From assembly GCF_003324485.1 (NCBI RefSeq), contig NZ_QODK01000002.1, positions 248,001 to 312,000 of the forward strand: 64,000 nt of DNA, given 5' to 3'. The notes below the pieces were generated by a model. It searched no databases, was not told the DNA's origin, and saw only the letters and a program-made list of their open reading frames with translations. The stretch is from Cohaesibacter intestini (GTDB lineage: Bacteria > Pseudomonadota > Alphaproteobacteria > Rhizobiales > Cohaesibacteraceae). The position numbers were made by a program, and so were the translations under genes. Numbering within the stretch: position 1 is the stretch's first letter; each line of letters opens with the position of its first letter. Shown in pieces: positions 51,448 through 60,707 of this stretch.

Positions 51448-51781
51448 CAGCCGCATTAAGATTTGCCACAGACACTATGGCACCTTGGCAAATCAAACAG
51501 GTTCCTCCGTCGAGAGGCACCCTGCACCAATAGTCGGCTGATCGTAACAAAAATGCTGCAAATGCCCTCTTGCAAATAGCGAGCGGGCATTTTTCTTGCC
51601 GTGAACGAAAGATCTGTAAAATACAGTCCCTCTTTGAAAAAACGCCCATCATGGTTTTTTACCCAAAAGATCTTGGCTGTCTTTCGAGCGTTTAACGTCG
51701 TTTTAAACCTTGCCTGACTAAAGTATTTCCAGTTTGGGGAAACAAAGAGGATTTGCGCACTAGTTTCGCGCAAGGGTTGCA
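51448..51781. other. Intergenic region between rhlE and the GGDEF gene
   Basis: About 330 bases without a gene. It contains a perfect CtrA-like box (51692-51707) about 75 bases upstream of the diguanylate cyclase start. Confidence 0.5.
51692..51707 (+). promoter_or_regulatory. CtrA-box-like sequence before the diguanylate cyclase gene
   Basis: TTAA-CGTCGTT-TTAAAC: both TTAA half-sites with exact N7 spacing. CtrA sites of this form control cell-cycle and motility genes in alphaproteobacteria. It lies about 75 bases upstream of the ATG at 51782. Confidence 0.5.
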
Positions 51782-52846
51782 ATGGAAAACAGTGATTATA
51801 AGCGCACTTATATTTATGGGGAATCTGCGCTTGGCAATCTGAAGAAAAATCAGATGCCCGCATATCCTCGCAATTATGAAATTTGGTATACCTATGCCGC
51901 AGGTTTCAATCGAAACCTGAACAAGGCAATTAACGACATTCTTCGTTCCACTGGCACTATCTCTCTCAAGCAAATCGACGCAATCTATAACGAGCATCTG
52001 GCCCCCACACGCATCAGTGATCGCGTTGATGAAGTGGGCAACAAGATCTCGACGGAATTGCGTTCGATCGTGCGTGAGGTCGAGGACTATCTGAGCACCG
52101 CCAACCATTATGGCGACGCCCTGAAAGGTGCCTCGAAAAATCTGTCACAAACCGAAGACCGTCAAGTCATTCGCGAGATTGTCGCGCAGTTGATTTCCGA
52201 AACCAAGGATGTCGAATCCCAGAACCGGGCCTTGAGTACACAGCTGGCTGAATCGCAGGCGCAAGTACTCGAACTGCGCCAGTCGCTGGACACCATTCGC
52301 TACGAGTCTCTGACCGACGATTTGACCACACTTGCTAACCGCAAGCATTTCGATCGATCGCTCGAACAGGCCATGGAAGAAGCAGAGGAAACCGGCGAAC
52401 CGCTTTCCTTGCTGATGACCGACATCGATCATTTCAAGAAATTCAACGACACCTTCGGCCACCAGACCGGCGATCAGGTCCTGCGTCTTGTTGCCGTCGC
52501 GGTCAAACAGAATGTCAAAGGTCAGGATATCCCGTGCCGCTATGGCGGGGAAGAATTTGGCGTCATTCTGCCACGCACCAATCTCAAGCAGGCGCTGTCG
52601 GTTGCTGAAAATATCCGCAAGGCCGTCATGGCCAAGGAACTGATCAAACGCTCGACCGGTGAAAATCTCGGCCGCATCACCATTTCGATCGGCTGCTCGA
52701 CCTTCTCCAAGGGGGACAAGGTTCAGGATCTCATCGAACGGGCAGACCAGTGCCTTTATGCCGCCAAGCGCGGCGGTCGCAACCTTGTCAAATGCGAAAC
52801 AGATCCCGATGTTGGCGCTGTCGACGTCAAGAATGGCGCAGCCTGA
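51782..52846 (+). CDS. Diguanylate cyclase (GGDEF domain)
   Basis: Makes cyclic di-GMP from two GTP. The 354-aa soluble protein has an N-terminal helical region (about 1-130, starting with a compact domain around PRNYEIWYTYAAG), a coiled coil (about 140-172) and a GGDEF domain (about 175-335) with GGEEF at 255-259 and the metal ligands around Asp214-Asp216. The inhibitory I-site RxxD is KGQD (246-249), with Arg replaced by Lys, so product inhibition may be weak. No membrane segment or receiver domain is seen. The input signal is unknown. Confidence 0.92.
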   Translation: MENSDYKRTYIYGESALGNLKKNQMPAYPRNYEIWYTYAAGFNRNLNKAINDILRSTGTISLKQIDAIYNEHLAPTRISDRVDEVGNKISTELRSIVREVEDYLSTANHYGDALKGASKNLSQTEDRQVIREIVAQLISETKDVESQNRALSTQLAESQAQVLELRQSLDTIRYESLTDDLTTLANRKHFDRSLEQAMEEAEETGEPLSLLMTDIDHFKKFNDTFGHQTGDQVLRLVAVAVKQNVKGQDIPCRYGGEEFGVILPRTNLKQALSVAENIRKAVMAKELIKRSTGENLGRITISIGCSTFSKGDKVQDLIERADQCLYAAKRGGRNLVKCETDPDVGAVDVKNGAA

Positions 52847-52860
52847 CGCCATCACAATCA

Positions 52861-52889
52861 AAAAAGCGGCTCTTGAGCCGCTTTTTCTA
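52861..52889. terminator. Bidirectional terminator between the GGDEF gene and sufA
   Basis: Stem AAAAAGCGGCT / AGCCGCTTTTT with a 4-base loop, T-rich on both strands. It separates two convergent genes. Confidence 0.8.
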
Positions 52890-52910
52890 TATCCGACAAC
52901 ATGTCACCAA

Positions 52911-53297
52911 CTATTGCGCCTTTCGCATGCTTTCCAGCGCAGTCGGATCAACAGGCGTCAAGGCAACCGATTCCCCGCAGCCACAGGCCGAGGTCTGGTT
53001 TGGATTGTTAAAGGTGAAACCGGTGCGGAACTTTGTGACCTCATAGCCCATCTCGGTGCCAAGCAAAAACAAGACCGCCTTGGGGTCGACATAAACCGAC
53101 ACCCCCTTGTCCTCGACCAGATCGTCCTTCGGATCAGGATCGACAACCTTGTCGAGCACATATTCCATACCAGCGCAGCCACCATTCTTGACACCCACAC
53201 GGATGCCCTTGATCGGATCGGACGCATTGGCAACAATCTCACGGATGCGCTCAGCCGCATCATCCGTGATGCTCAAAACCTGAAATCTTCCAACCAT
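52911..53297 (-). CDS. sufA: SufA/IscA-type Fe-S carrier protein
   Basis: A-type carrier that receives Fe-S clusters from SufBCD and passes them to target proteins. At 128 aa it has the three conserved cysteines: one in NGGCAGMEY (about 41) and two in SACGCGES (about 105-107). The start MVGRFQVLSITDDA at 53297 removes seven unlikely upstream codons. It is the last gene of the suf operon, 41 bases after sufT. Confidence 0.94.
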   Translation of the reverse strand: MVGRFQVLSITDDAAERIREIVANASDPIKGIRVGVKNGGCAGMEYVLDKVVDPDPKDDLVEDKGVSVYVDPKAVLFLLGTEMGYEVTKFRTGFTFNNPNQTSACGCGESVALTPVDPTALESMRKAQ

Positions 53298-53338
53298 GAG
53301 AAAAAATCCCCTTATCACAGCCCATCAGGGCCCATTCA

Positions 53339-53734
53339 TCAATACCAGTTGATGGCAATTTTCGCTTCTTCGCTCATCCGGTCCGGGGTCCAGGGCGGAT
53401 CAAATACCATGTTGACCGTAACCATGCCGACACCTGGCACCGAATTGACCGCATTCTCGACCCAACCCGGCATTTCACCCGCCACCGGACAGCCCGGAGC
53501 GGTCAGGGTCATATCAATATCAATGTTACGCTCATCATCGATATCCACCCGATAGATCAGGCCAATCTCATAGATATCAGCCGGAATCTCCGGGTCATAA
53601 ACCGTTTTCAGAGCAGCAACGATATCCGACGTCAATTGTTCCAGCTCGGCAGCCGGGATAGCGGAGCCCGGCGCTGCGCTTGCCGCCTCAACGTCTTTCT
53701 CCGGGGTCTGGTTTTCCTGTGACGTATCGCTCAT
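53339..53734 (-). CDS. sufT: SufT-like Fe-S assembly protein (DUF59/MIP18 family)
   Basis: Helps Fe-S cluster maturation; called SufX or SufT in suf operons. The 131-aa protein has the DUF59 core (about 30-131) with the characteristic DPEIPADIYEIGLIY stretch and the cysteine of TAPGCPVAGEMP. The first 30 residues are a Glu/Ala/Pro-rich linker. The start MSDTSQENQ at 53734 is used; the open frame continues 14 codons upstream, overlapping the sufS end. It lies between sufS and sufA, as in Agrobacterium-type operons. Confidence 0.92.
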   Translation of the reverse strand: MSDTSQENQTPEKDVEAASAAPGSAIPAAELEQLTSDIVAALKTVYDPEIPADIYEIGLIYRVDIDDERNIDIDMTLTAPGCPVAGEMPGWVENAVNSVPGVGMVTVNMVFDPPWTPDRMSEEAKIAINWY

Positions 53735-53784
53735 GTCATCTTTCCATATCAAGTGCGCCAGCCTTGCGGCGCTCATCTCACATA

Positions 53785-55032
53785 TCAGCTAAAGAAGGCC
53801 TGCGCTTTCATCAAGGCTTCCGCAAGCGCGTCCACCTCTTCCTTGCGATTGTAAAGCCCGAACGACGCCCGACAGGTCGAGGTCACGCCAAAGCGTGTCA
53901 GCAAGGGCTGCGCGCAGTGTGTTCCAGCCCGAACAGCCACACCGGAACGATCGATAACCATTGAAATATCATGGGCATGAATTCCTTCCATTTCAAAGGA
54001 AACAATCGCACCCTTGTCCTTGGCCTGCCCAATGATGCGCAGGGAATTGATCCCCGACAACTTCTCGTGAGCATATGTCTTCAAGGCCTCTTCATGGGCA
54101 GCGATCCTGTCGCGCCCGATACCATCAATATAGTCAAGAGCAGCGCCCAAGCCAATAGCCTGTGCAATTGGTGGCGTTCCTGCCTCGAATTTATGCGGCG
54201 GCACACCATAGGTGACGCCATCAAGCGTGACATCCTTGATCATCTCGCCACCGCCCATAAAGGGAGGCATGGCATCCAGCAGCTCGGCCTTGCCATAGAG
54301 CACACCAATGCCCGAAGGTCCGTATAGCTTATGGCCGGTCATGGCGAAGAAATCGGCATCGAGATCCTGAACATCGATCGGCATGTGAACCGCCGACTGA
54401 CTGCCATCCACCAGCACCTTGGCACCAGCTGCATGGGCTTTCTCGATAACCTCCTTGACCGGAACGATCGTACCCAGCGCGTTTGACATCTGCGTGATGG
54501 CAACAATCTTCGTTCGCTCCGTCAAAAGCGCCTCAAACTCATCCATCAGGAAGTTGCCATCCTCATCGACCGGCGCCCATTTGATCACCACGCCGAGCCG
54601 CTCGCGGAAGAAATTCCACGGCACAATGTTGGAATGATGCTCCATGATCGACAGGATGATCTCATCCCCTTCTTTCAGCACCAGACTGCCATAGGACTGA
54701 GCCACCAGATTGATGGCTTCGGTCGAAGAGCGCGTGAAGACAATATTGTCAACAGACGGGGCATTGAGGAAGCGGCGCACTTTTTCACGCGCCGCCTCAA
54801 AATTGTCGGTTGCCGTATTGGAAAGGAAATGCAGCCCGCGATGGACATTGGCATATTCTTCGCTGTAGCACCGGGTCACCGCGTCAATCACAACCTGCGG
54901 CTTCTGCGCTGAGGCGCCATTGTCGAGATAGACCAGCGGCTTGCCATAGACTTCCCGAGACAGGATCGGGAAATCCGCCCGAATGGCATCAACGTCATAG
55001 TCGGCCACAGGGGCCAATATCGGGGACTGCAT
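53785..55032 (-). CDS. sufS: Cysteine desulfurase SufS
   Basis: Pyridoxal-phosphate enzyme that takes sulfur from cysteine for the SufBCD scaffold. The 415-aa protein (group II) has the PLP lysine Lys235 (TGHKLYGPSG), the HH pair near 132-133, and the catalytic Cys373 (AGTHCAQPLL) with a short cysteine loop as in SufS, so it probably needs a sulfur acceptor (SufE or SufU type) that is not in this window. It begins 44 bases after sufD. Confidence 0.96.
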   Translation of the reverse strand: MQSPILAPVADYDVDAIRADFPILSREVYGKPLVYLDNGASAQKPQVVIDAVTRCYSEEYANVHRGLHFLSNTATDNFEAAREKVRRFLNAPSVDNIVFTRSSTEAINLVAQSYGSLVLKEGDEIILSIMEHHSNIVPWNFFRERLGVVIKWAPVDEDGNFLMDEFEALLTERTKIVAITQMSNALGTIVPVKEVIEKAHAAGAKVLVDGSQSAVHMPIDVQDLDADFFAMTGHKLYGPSGIGVLYGKAELLDAMPPFMGGGEMIKDVTLDGVTYGVPPHKFEAGTPPIAQAIGLGAALDYIDGIGRDRIAAHEEALKTYAHEKLSGINSLRIIGQAKDKGAIVSFEMEGIHAHDISMVIDRSGVAVRAGTHCAQPLLTRFGVTSTCRASFGLYNRKEEVDALAEALMKAQAFFS

Positions 55033-55076
55033 CGTCTTTCATCCCTTTTCAAACCGGACACGAGGCCCGCCAGAGG

Positions 55077-56384
55077 TTAGTGGTCCACCCCTAGGCGGTC
55101 CGCAATATAGGCTTCCAGCGCTTCAACGAACTGTTCGTTCGAAACATTTTCAACCGCTTCGGCAAGGAAGGCCAGCACCAGCATCTTCTTGGCATAATCA
55201 TGGGAAATGCCACGAGCCCGCAGATAGAAGAGCAGATCTTCATCCAGCTCTCCACAGGTCGCGCCATGGCCACAGACTACATCGTCGGCAAAGATCTCCA
55301 GTTCCGGCTTGTTGTAGAAGGCCGCATCCTCGGACAGCAGAAGCGCTTGGCTCATCATCTGGCCATCAGTCTTCTGGGCAGGCTGACGCACAAAGATCTT
55401 GCCCTGGAACACGCCTTCTGCCTTATCATCAAGCACCGTGCGATATTGTTCCTTGGAGTTGCAGTGCGGCACCGCATGGTCAACCTTCAAGGTGATGTCA
55501 CTATGCTGCGAGCCATCGGCAATTGTCGCACCAAACAGGTCGGCATTGGAATGCTCACCCTCGAAGCGCACGAAAGACTGCGAACGAACGAACTTGCTGC
55601 CCGTCGACATGGTGAAATGCTCAAAGCGCGCCTGACCACCCAGAATGGCGGTTGTCGAGCCCACATGCACCGCTTCTGAACCATCACGCAACAGACGCAT
55701 GACATGCACTTCCGCTTCATCGGCAATGCGATAGTCAATGGCGCTGTTGAGCTGGTAGGCCGTTTCATCACCAATGAAAGTCTCAACAATCGAGACTTTT
55801 GCACCTTTTGCTGCCACCACACGACTGCGCACGGTAGAGAGACCACCACCGGAGACAATGTTGCAGATCTCGATTGGCATGGAGACATCAGCCCCTTCCG
55901 CCACTTCGATCACCACACCATCCTGCAGCAAAGCGGTGTTGAGCGACAGGGCGATATCGTCCTTGGCAACCTCAGGGTCGTCAATTACGAAAGTCCCCGC
56001 CTGCAGGGCTTCGGCAACGGATTTGACGCTGACAGACGCATCAATCTTGTCGAGATTGGACAGGGAGGCCATGAAGGCCCCATTGGCCAGCACAATACGC
56101 GCCCGATCGACACCCTGAAGGATATTCAGCTCAGACAGCAAGGACGTCAGAACCGCCTCATCAGCGGGCTCCGACAAAGCAACATCGGCGGGCATCATCC
56201 GCTTGAGGTCGGAATATTTCCAATCCTCAACACGCTTGTTTGGCAGACCTTCAGCCTCAAACAGGGAAATGGCATCGGCTCTGAGGGATGCAAAGCGTGC
56301 CTCACCGACCAAACCACCTTGCGCATTCTTGAGGACAGCCTCAAGCGCTTCATCGGCGGCCGTTTTGATTACAGGATTTGTCAT
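55077..56384 (-). CDS. sufD: Fe-S cluster scaffold subunit SufD
   Basis: Partner of SufB in the SufBC2D scaffold that assembles Fe-S clusters. The 435-aa protein has the SufB/SufD right-handed beta-helix region, with RVEDWKYSDLKR near the N-terminus and GHGATCGELDEDLLFYLRARG (about 365-385) near the C-terminus, containing the conserved His and Cys of the family. The frame opens at a TTG overlapping the sufC stop; the ATG at 56384 (MTNPVIKTA), with GGGGAG upstream, is preferred. Confidence 0.95.
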   Translation of the reverse strand: MTNPVIKTAADEALEAVLKNAQGGLVGEARFASLRADAISLFEAEGLPNKRVEDWKYSDLKRMMPADVALSEPADEAVLTSLLSELNILQGVDRARIVLANGAFMASLSNLDKIDASVSVKSVAEALQAGTFVIDDPEVAKDDIALSLNTALLQDGVVIEVAEGADVSMPIEICNIVSGGGLSTVRSRVVAAKGAKVSIVETFIGDETAYQLNSAIDYRIADEAEVHVMRLLRDGSEAVHVGSTTAILGGQARFEHFTMSTGSKFVRSQSFVRFEGEHSNADLFGATIADGSQHSDITLKVDHAVPHCNSKEQYRTVLDDKAEGVFQGKIFVRQPAQKTDGQMMSQALLLSEDAAFYNKPELEIFADDVVCGHGATCGELDEDLLFYLRARGISHDYAKKMLVLAFLAEAVENVSNEQFVEALEAYIADRLGVDH

Positions 56385-56398
56385 CAACGTCTCCCCAT

Positions 56399-57151
56399 TC
56401 AAGCCGCGGCTTCGCCGGTAAATTCGGCATAGCCTTTTTCTTCCAACTGCAAGGCAAGATCCTTGTCGCCCGATTTCACGATCTGGCCCTTATACATCAC
56501 ATGCACCACGTCCGGCACGATATAGTCGAGCAGGCGCTGATAGTGGGTGATGATCAGCATCGAACGCTCTGGCGAACGAAGGGCATTGACGCCTTCCGAC
56601 ACGATACGCAGCGCATCAATATCGAGGCCAGAATCGGTCTCATCGAGAATGCAAAGCTTTGGCTCAAGCAGTGCCATCTGCAGGATTTCGTTGCGTTTCT
56701 TCTCACCACCGGAGAAGCCGACATTGAGCGGTCGGCGCAGCATTTCCTGCGTGACATTCAACTGGGCAGACAATTCCTTGATTTTCTTCATGAAATCAGG
56801 GGTCTTGATCTCGCCTTCTTCCCGCGCGATCCGCTGAGCGTTCAACGCGGTTTTCAGGAAGGTCATATTCGACACACCCGGAATTTCGATCGGATATTGC
56901 ATAGCGAGGAACAGGCCAACAGCGGCACGCTCTTCCGGTTCCATTTCCAGCACATCTTCACCAAAGAACAGGATCTCGCCCTCGGTGATTTCATAATCAT
57001 CCTTGCCTGCGAGCACGTAGGAGAGCGTCGACTTGCCCGAGCCGTTCGGCCCCATAATGGCATGCACTTCGCCAGCCTTGATGGTCAGGTTGATGCCGTT
57101 GAGGATTTTGTTGCCTTCCACTTCGGCATGAAGATTTTTGATTTCCAACAT
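56399..57151 (-). CDS. sufC: Fe-S assembly ATPase SufC
   Basis: ABC-type ATPase of the SufBC2D complex, soluble, driving conformational change in the scaffold. At 250 aa it has Walker A GPNGSGKST at about 34-42, a Q-loop (MQYPIEIPG), the modified signature FSGGEKKRNEI and Walker B LCILDETDSGLD, with the extra Thr of SufC proteins. It lies 38 bases downstream of the small inserted gene and 14 bases upstream of sufD. Confidence 0.97.
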   Translation of the reverse strand: MLEIKNLHAEVEGNKILNGINLTIKAGEVHAIMGPNGSGKSTLSYVLAGKDDYEITEGEILFFGEDVLEMEPEERAAVGLFLAMQYPIEIPGVSNMTFLKTALNAQRIAREEGEIKTPDFMKKIKELSAQLNVTQEMLRRPLNVGFSGGEKKRNEILQMALLEPKLCILDETDSGLDIDALRIVSEGVNALRSPERSMLIITHYQRLLDYIVPDVVHVMYKGQIVKSGDKDLALQLEEKGYAEFTGEAAA

Positions 57152-57189
57152 GGTTATATTCCAATCTCAAGTGAGCACGGTCACGACAA

Positions 57190-57552
57190 TCAATTTGTTT
57201 CGTCCGGGATAAATTGCTGTGTGACGGCGATTGAACCCACAATATTCTGATTAAACTCGTCTAATTCTTCTGAAGGCACCCAAAGCTCTTCATGATCGCG
57301 GCCGCCAACTATCTTGCGTTCAAATTTAGCCACATACTCTGCATCGACCTCAAATCGAGTGACATAGCCGTGTTTTGATCCGGTCTTGGTGTTCCAATCC
57401 CGCGCAATTTGAATCGCATAGCCCTCATTTGTCACTGGGTAGAAGATAGGCTGTTCAGGCAATCTAGGTGGAAACCGCGTCCACTTGCTTTGCTCGATAA
57501 GTTCAAGTTCTTCCAATCCCACTGGGCGAAAAAGGGTTATAGTTTTGACCAT
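57190..57552 (-). CDS. Small protein inserted between sufB and sufC, similar to 'ADP-ribosylation/crystallin J1' annotations
   Basis: 120-aa soluble protein starting at 57552 (MVKTITLFRPVGLEELELI), with AAGGATCCGAAG upstream. The pattern LFRPVGLEE..., FPPRLPEQPIFYPV, IARDWNTKTG, GYVTRFEVDAEYV, ELWVPSEELDEFNQNIVG is recognisable from database entries called ADP-ribosylation/crystallin J1; a possible ADP-ribosyltransferase-like or nucleotide-binding fold is inference, and catalytic residues cannot be named. Spacing is 40 bases to sufB and 38 bases to sufC, same strand, so it is transcribed with suf. It looks more AT-rich than the suf genes. It is normally not part of suf operons. Confidence 0.8.
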   Translation of the reverse strand: MVKTITLFRPVGLEELELIEQSKWTRFPPRLPEQPIFYPVTNEGYAIQIARDWNTKTGSKHGYVTRFEVDAEYVAKFERKIVGGRDHEELWVPSEELDEFNQNIVGSIAVTQQFIPDETN

Positions 57553-57592
57553 CTTCGGATCCTTCGAGTGCTAAAACTCTGATCTGCCTAGT

Positions 57593-59077
57593 CTAACCAA
57601 CAGATCCTTCGAGCGAAATTCCGATCAACTTTTGCGCTTCGACCGCAAATTCCATCGGCAACTGCTGAATGACATCCTTGACGAACCCATTGACGATCAA
57701 CGCCACGGCTTCCTCTTCACCAATGCCGCGTGCCCTGCAATAGAACATCTGGTCATCGGAGATTTTGGAGGTGGTGGCTTCATGCTCGAAAATGGCCGAG
57801 GCATTCTTGCTCTCGATATAGGGGATCGTATGGGCCCCGCACTGATCGCCGATCAGCAAGCTGTCACACTGGGTGAAATTCCGCGCATTGGATGCCTTCT
57901 TGTGCGCCGAGACAAGACCACGATAGGTATTGTCGGAACGCCCGGCGGAGATGCCCTTGGAGATAATCCGCGACGAGGTATTCTTGCCCAGATGGATCAT
58001 CTTGGTGCCACTGTCGATCTGCTGACGGCCATTGGAAATGGCAATCGAGTAGAATTCACCAACAGAGTTTTCCCCGCGCAGAATGCAGCTTGGATATTTC
58101 CAGGTGATGGCAGAGCCGGTCTCGACCTGCGTCCAGGAGATTTTGGCATTTTTCTCGCGGCAATCGCCACGCTTGGTGACGAAGTTATAGATGCCACCTT
58201 TGCCTTCGCTGTCGCCCGGATACCAGTTCTGGACCGTCGAATATTTGATTTCGGCATCTTCCAGAGCCACCAGCTCAACAACCGCCGCATGGAGCTGGTT
58301 TTCGTCACGCTGTGGCGCGGTGCAGCCTTCCAGATAGGACACATAAGAGCCCTTGTCGGCAATGATCAGGGTCCGCTCGAACTGACCGGTATTTTGCTCA
58401 TTGATCCGGAAATAGGTCGACAGCTCCATCGGACAACGCACGCCCGGCGGCACATAGACGAAGGATCCGTCAGTGAAGACCGCGCTGTTTAGCGTCGCAT
58501 AGAAATTGTCAGTTACCGGCACAACGGAGCCTAGATATTTCTGCACCAGTTCAGGATAGTCCCGCACGGCTTCCGAAATGGGACAGAAAATCACGCCCGC
58601 TTTCTTCAGCTCTTCCTTGAAGGTGGTTGCCACCGACACGGAATCGAACACGGCATCAACCGCGACCCTTGAATATTGGCGATCTTCTTCCGACACACCG
58701 GCCAGAATTTCCTGCTCCTGCAGCGGAATGCCAAGCTTCTCATAAGTGCGAAGCAGTTCGGGATCCACTTCGTCGAGGCTTTTGGGTCCATCCGACCCCT
58801 TTGGGGCAGAATAATAATAGATATCGTTGAATTTCGGTTTCGGATAATCGAGCTTGGCCCATGTGGGCTCTTCCATGGTCAACCAGCGCTTATAAGCATC
58901 CAGTCGCCATTCCAGCATCCATTCCGGCTCTGTCTTTTTCGCCGAAATGAAACGGATCACCTCTTCGCTCAGACCGAGCGGCGCTTTTTCCGTCTCGATC
59001 TCCGTCACGAAGCCATATTTATATTGGTCAACGTCGATCTGTTTGACCTGATCGACCGTCTCCTTAACAGCAGCCAT
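57593..59077 (-). CDS. sufB: Fe-S cluster scaffold subunit SufB
   Basis: Central scaffold of the SufBC2D complex on which clusters are built. The 494-aa protein has the SufB beta-helix core with [11 protein letters not shown], the [32 protein letters not shown] region (about 300-330) and the conserved C-terminal [24 protein letters not shown] stretch (about 435-460) with the acceptor Cys. Length matches the family. It is preceded by 262 bases containing inverted repeats. Confidence 0.96.
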   Translation of the reverse strand: MAAVKETVDQVKQIDVDQYKYGFVTEIETEKAPLGLSEEVIRFISAKKTEPEWMLEWRLDAYKRWLTMEEPTWAKLDYPKPKFNDIYYYSAPKGSDGPKSLDEVDPELLRTYEKLGIPLQEQEILAGVSEEDRQYSRVAVDAVFDSVSVATTFKEELKKAGVIFCPISEAVRDYPELVQKYLGSVVPVTDNFYATLNSAVFTDGSFVYVPPGVRCPMELSTYFRINEQNTGQFERTLIIADKGSYVSYLEGCTAPQRDENQLHAAVVELVALEDAEIKYSTVQNWYPGDSEGKGGIYNFVTKRGDCREKNAKISWTQVETGSAITWKYPSCILRGENSVGEFYSIAISNGRQQIDSGTKMIHLGKNTSSRIISKGISAGRSDNTYRGLVSAHKKASNARNFTQCDSLLIGDQCGAHTIPYIESKNASAIFEHEATTSKISDDQMFYCRARGIGEEEAVALIVNGFVKDVIQQLPMEFAVEAQKLIGISLEGSVG

Positions 59078-59236
59078 TTGCTACTCCATGTTGAGCGGTT
59101 TCAAGGACCGCCGGTCAATGGGCTTTTCAGCCACTCTCCTCTGCATCATCGTCGGACTGGCAACAACACCGCCAGCAAGGTGAAACCGTCCGGGACATCC
59201 GATGGCAGGTAATGCAACATCCCATTTCACCTTGAT

Positions 59237-59263
59237 GTTTCACCCAGATACGTGTGGTGAAAC
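59237..59263. repeat. Inverted repeat GTTTCACC-N11-GGTGAAAC
   Basis: Perfect 8-base arms (59237-59244 and 59256-59263) with an 11-base spacer. The right arm belongs to a direct repeat GGTGAAACCRTCC that recurs at 59179-59191. No U-run. Confidence 0.6.
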
Positions 59264-59280
59264 CATCCAGTTCTTTTTGA

Positions 59281-59306
59281 TAATCACTTGCAAAAACAAG
59301 CGATTA
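59281..59306. repeat. Inverted repeat TAATCACTTG-N6-CAAGCGATTA
   Basis: Ten-base arms with one mismatch and a 6-base spacer, 34 bases downstream of the sufS2-type stop codon. No U-run follows on either strand, so a protein-binding site is more likely than a terminator. Confidence 0.55.
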
Positions 59307-59339
59307 CGAATTCGCTTATGCCCTATATAGGCATTCACC

Positions 59340-60524
59340 CTAGGCATTCTCAACAAGGCGGGCCGTATTTATTGAGTTTTTCTCGCATATTTTCCGCAAT
59401 TGCATGATCAGTCGCGACAAATCCGCCTCTTCGCTGCTCCAACCAAAGCTTACCCGGATGGCTCCACTGGCCACATCCACGCTATATCCCATTGCGGTCA
59501 ACACATGAGAGGCCATTACCTTGCCTGACGAGCAGGCCGAGCCGGAACTGACGGCAACGCCACCCAGATCAAGCTGAATCAAGGTTGTTTCGCCCTTCAG
59601 ACCCGGAATGGCAAACTGGCAGCTATTGCCAACACGCGGGCTTTGTTGACCGAAAATGATCCCTTCGGGTGCCATGGCAACAAGCGCGGCTTCAAAGGCG
59701 TCGCGCAAGGCTTTTTGCTTGGCAATGCCATTATCAGATGTCAGCGCGTTTTCCGCATTGAAACAGGCCTCACCAAAGCCAGCGATGCCTGCGACATTCT
59801 CGGTGCCTGCACGCAAACGATTTTCCTGCGGCCCCCCAGTGATCAGCGGCTGAGGCTCCAGTCCCTCTGCTGCCATCACCAACGCCCCGACCCCTTTCGG
59901 TCCACCGAGCTTATGCGCAGACAGAGACAGGCTGCTACAGCCTATCTCGGCCATGAGAAGCGGGATGCGTCCGGCCGCCTGCACCGCATCAAGATGAAAA
60001 TAGGCATTGAACTCGGAGGCTAGCTGACCAATTGCATTGATTGGCTGAATGACGCCGGTCTCGCTGTTGACCGCCATGACAGCAATCATCGCCCGTCCCG
60101 CGGCAGGGTCATGAGCGTCCAGCATGGTGCGCAAAGCGGCCAGATCAACAATTCCGTCGCTATTGACAGGAATTTCGCTTACCGCCTGAGCTGCAAAGCG
60201 CCCGCCTTCGCGAACAGACGGATGCTCAATGGCGCTCAAATACAAATGCGAAGCCGGGCTTGGCGCATAAGCCTCTTTCATCTCGGGCGACAAGGCCAGC
60301 ATATTGGCTTCACTGGCCCCGGAGGTGAAAATCACATCCCCTGCCCGCGCACCAACCAAATCCGCCACCTGCAGCCGCGCCTTCTCTATCAAGCCACGCG
60401 CTGCCCGTCCTTCCATATGCACGGACGACGGATTTCCGCTCACCTCCCAAGCAGCCAGCATCACATCGCGCACGCCGGGACGTAAAGGAGATGTCGCATT
60501 ATGATCAAGATAAGCTCTGAGCAT
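59340..60524 (-). CDS. Cysteine desulfurase, IscS/NifS type, first gene of the suf operon
   Basis: Second PLP-dependent cysteine desulfurase of the operon, 394 aa, group I: Lys205 (SAHKLGGPKG) binds PLP and Cys331 (SSGSACSSG) lies in the long flexible loop typical of IscS and NifS. It corresponds in position to SufS2 of the rhizobial sufS2BCDS1XA operon. It probably works alongside or in place of SufS. It starts at 60524 (MLRAYLDHNATSPLRPGV), 182 bases from the Irr-like box. Confidence 0.93.
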   Translation of the reverse strand: MLRAYLDHNATSPLRPGVRDVMLAAWEVSGNPSSVHMEGRAARGLIEKARLQVADLVGARAGDVIFTSGASEANMLALSPEMKEAYAPSPASHLYLSAIEHPSVREGGRFAAQAVSEIPVNSDGIVDLAALRTMLDAHDPAAGRAMIAVMAVNSETGVIQPINAIGQLASEFNAYFHLDAVQAAGRIPLLMAEIGCSSLSLSAHKLGGPKGVGALVMAAEGLEPQPLITGGPQENRLRAGTENVAGIAGFGEACFNAENALTSDNGIAKQKALRDAFEAALVAMAPEGIIFGQQSPRVGNSCQFAIPGLKGETTLIQLDLGGVAVSSGSACSSGKVMASHVLTAMGYSVDVASGAIRVSFGWSSEEADLSRLIMQLRKICEKNSINTARLVENA

Positions 60525-60707
60525 CGTTATTCATTCGCCAGCAAAGATATCACGGTCCCAATAAAGGTATCAGGCTCAAAGATCTGGTCTTCGACCCGGC
60601 TACACGCAGTCACACAAGAATTCAGCGATCATCACAACTAAAAGACTTGAAATGGGTGTGTTGCTTCGTGCTATGTAGGATACACAACAAGGAGCACCCG
60701 CCTTCAG

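Larger units (their letters stand above)
59078..59339. promoter_or_regulatory. Repeat-rich region between sufS2-type gene and sufB
   Basis: Contains four copies of the GGTGAAA(C) motif (plus strand at 59179-59186 and 59256-59263; reversed at 59225-59231 and 59237-59244) and a separate long inverted repeat at 59281-59306. No protein gene. It could be a secondary promoter and operator region for sufB. Confidence 0.5.

Noticed and set aside
59281-59306. Inverted repeat as terminator of the first desulfurase gene
   Set aside because: No U-run on the minus strand after the repeat; it fits better as a protein-binding site.
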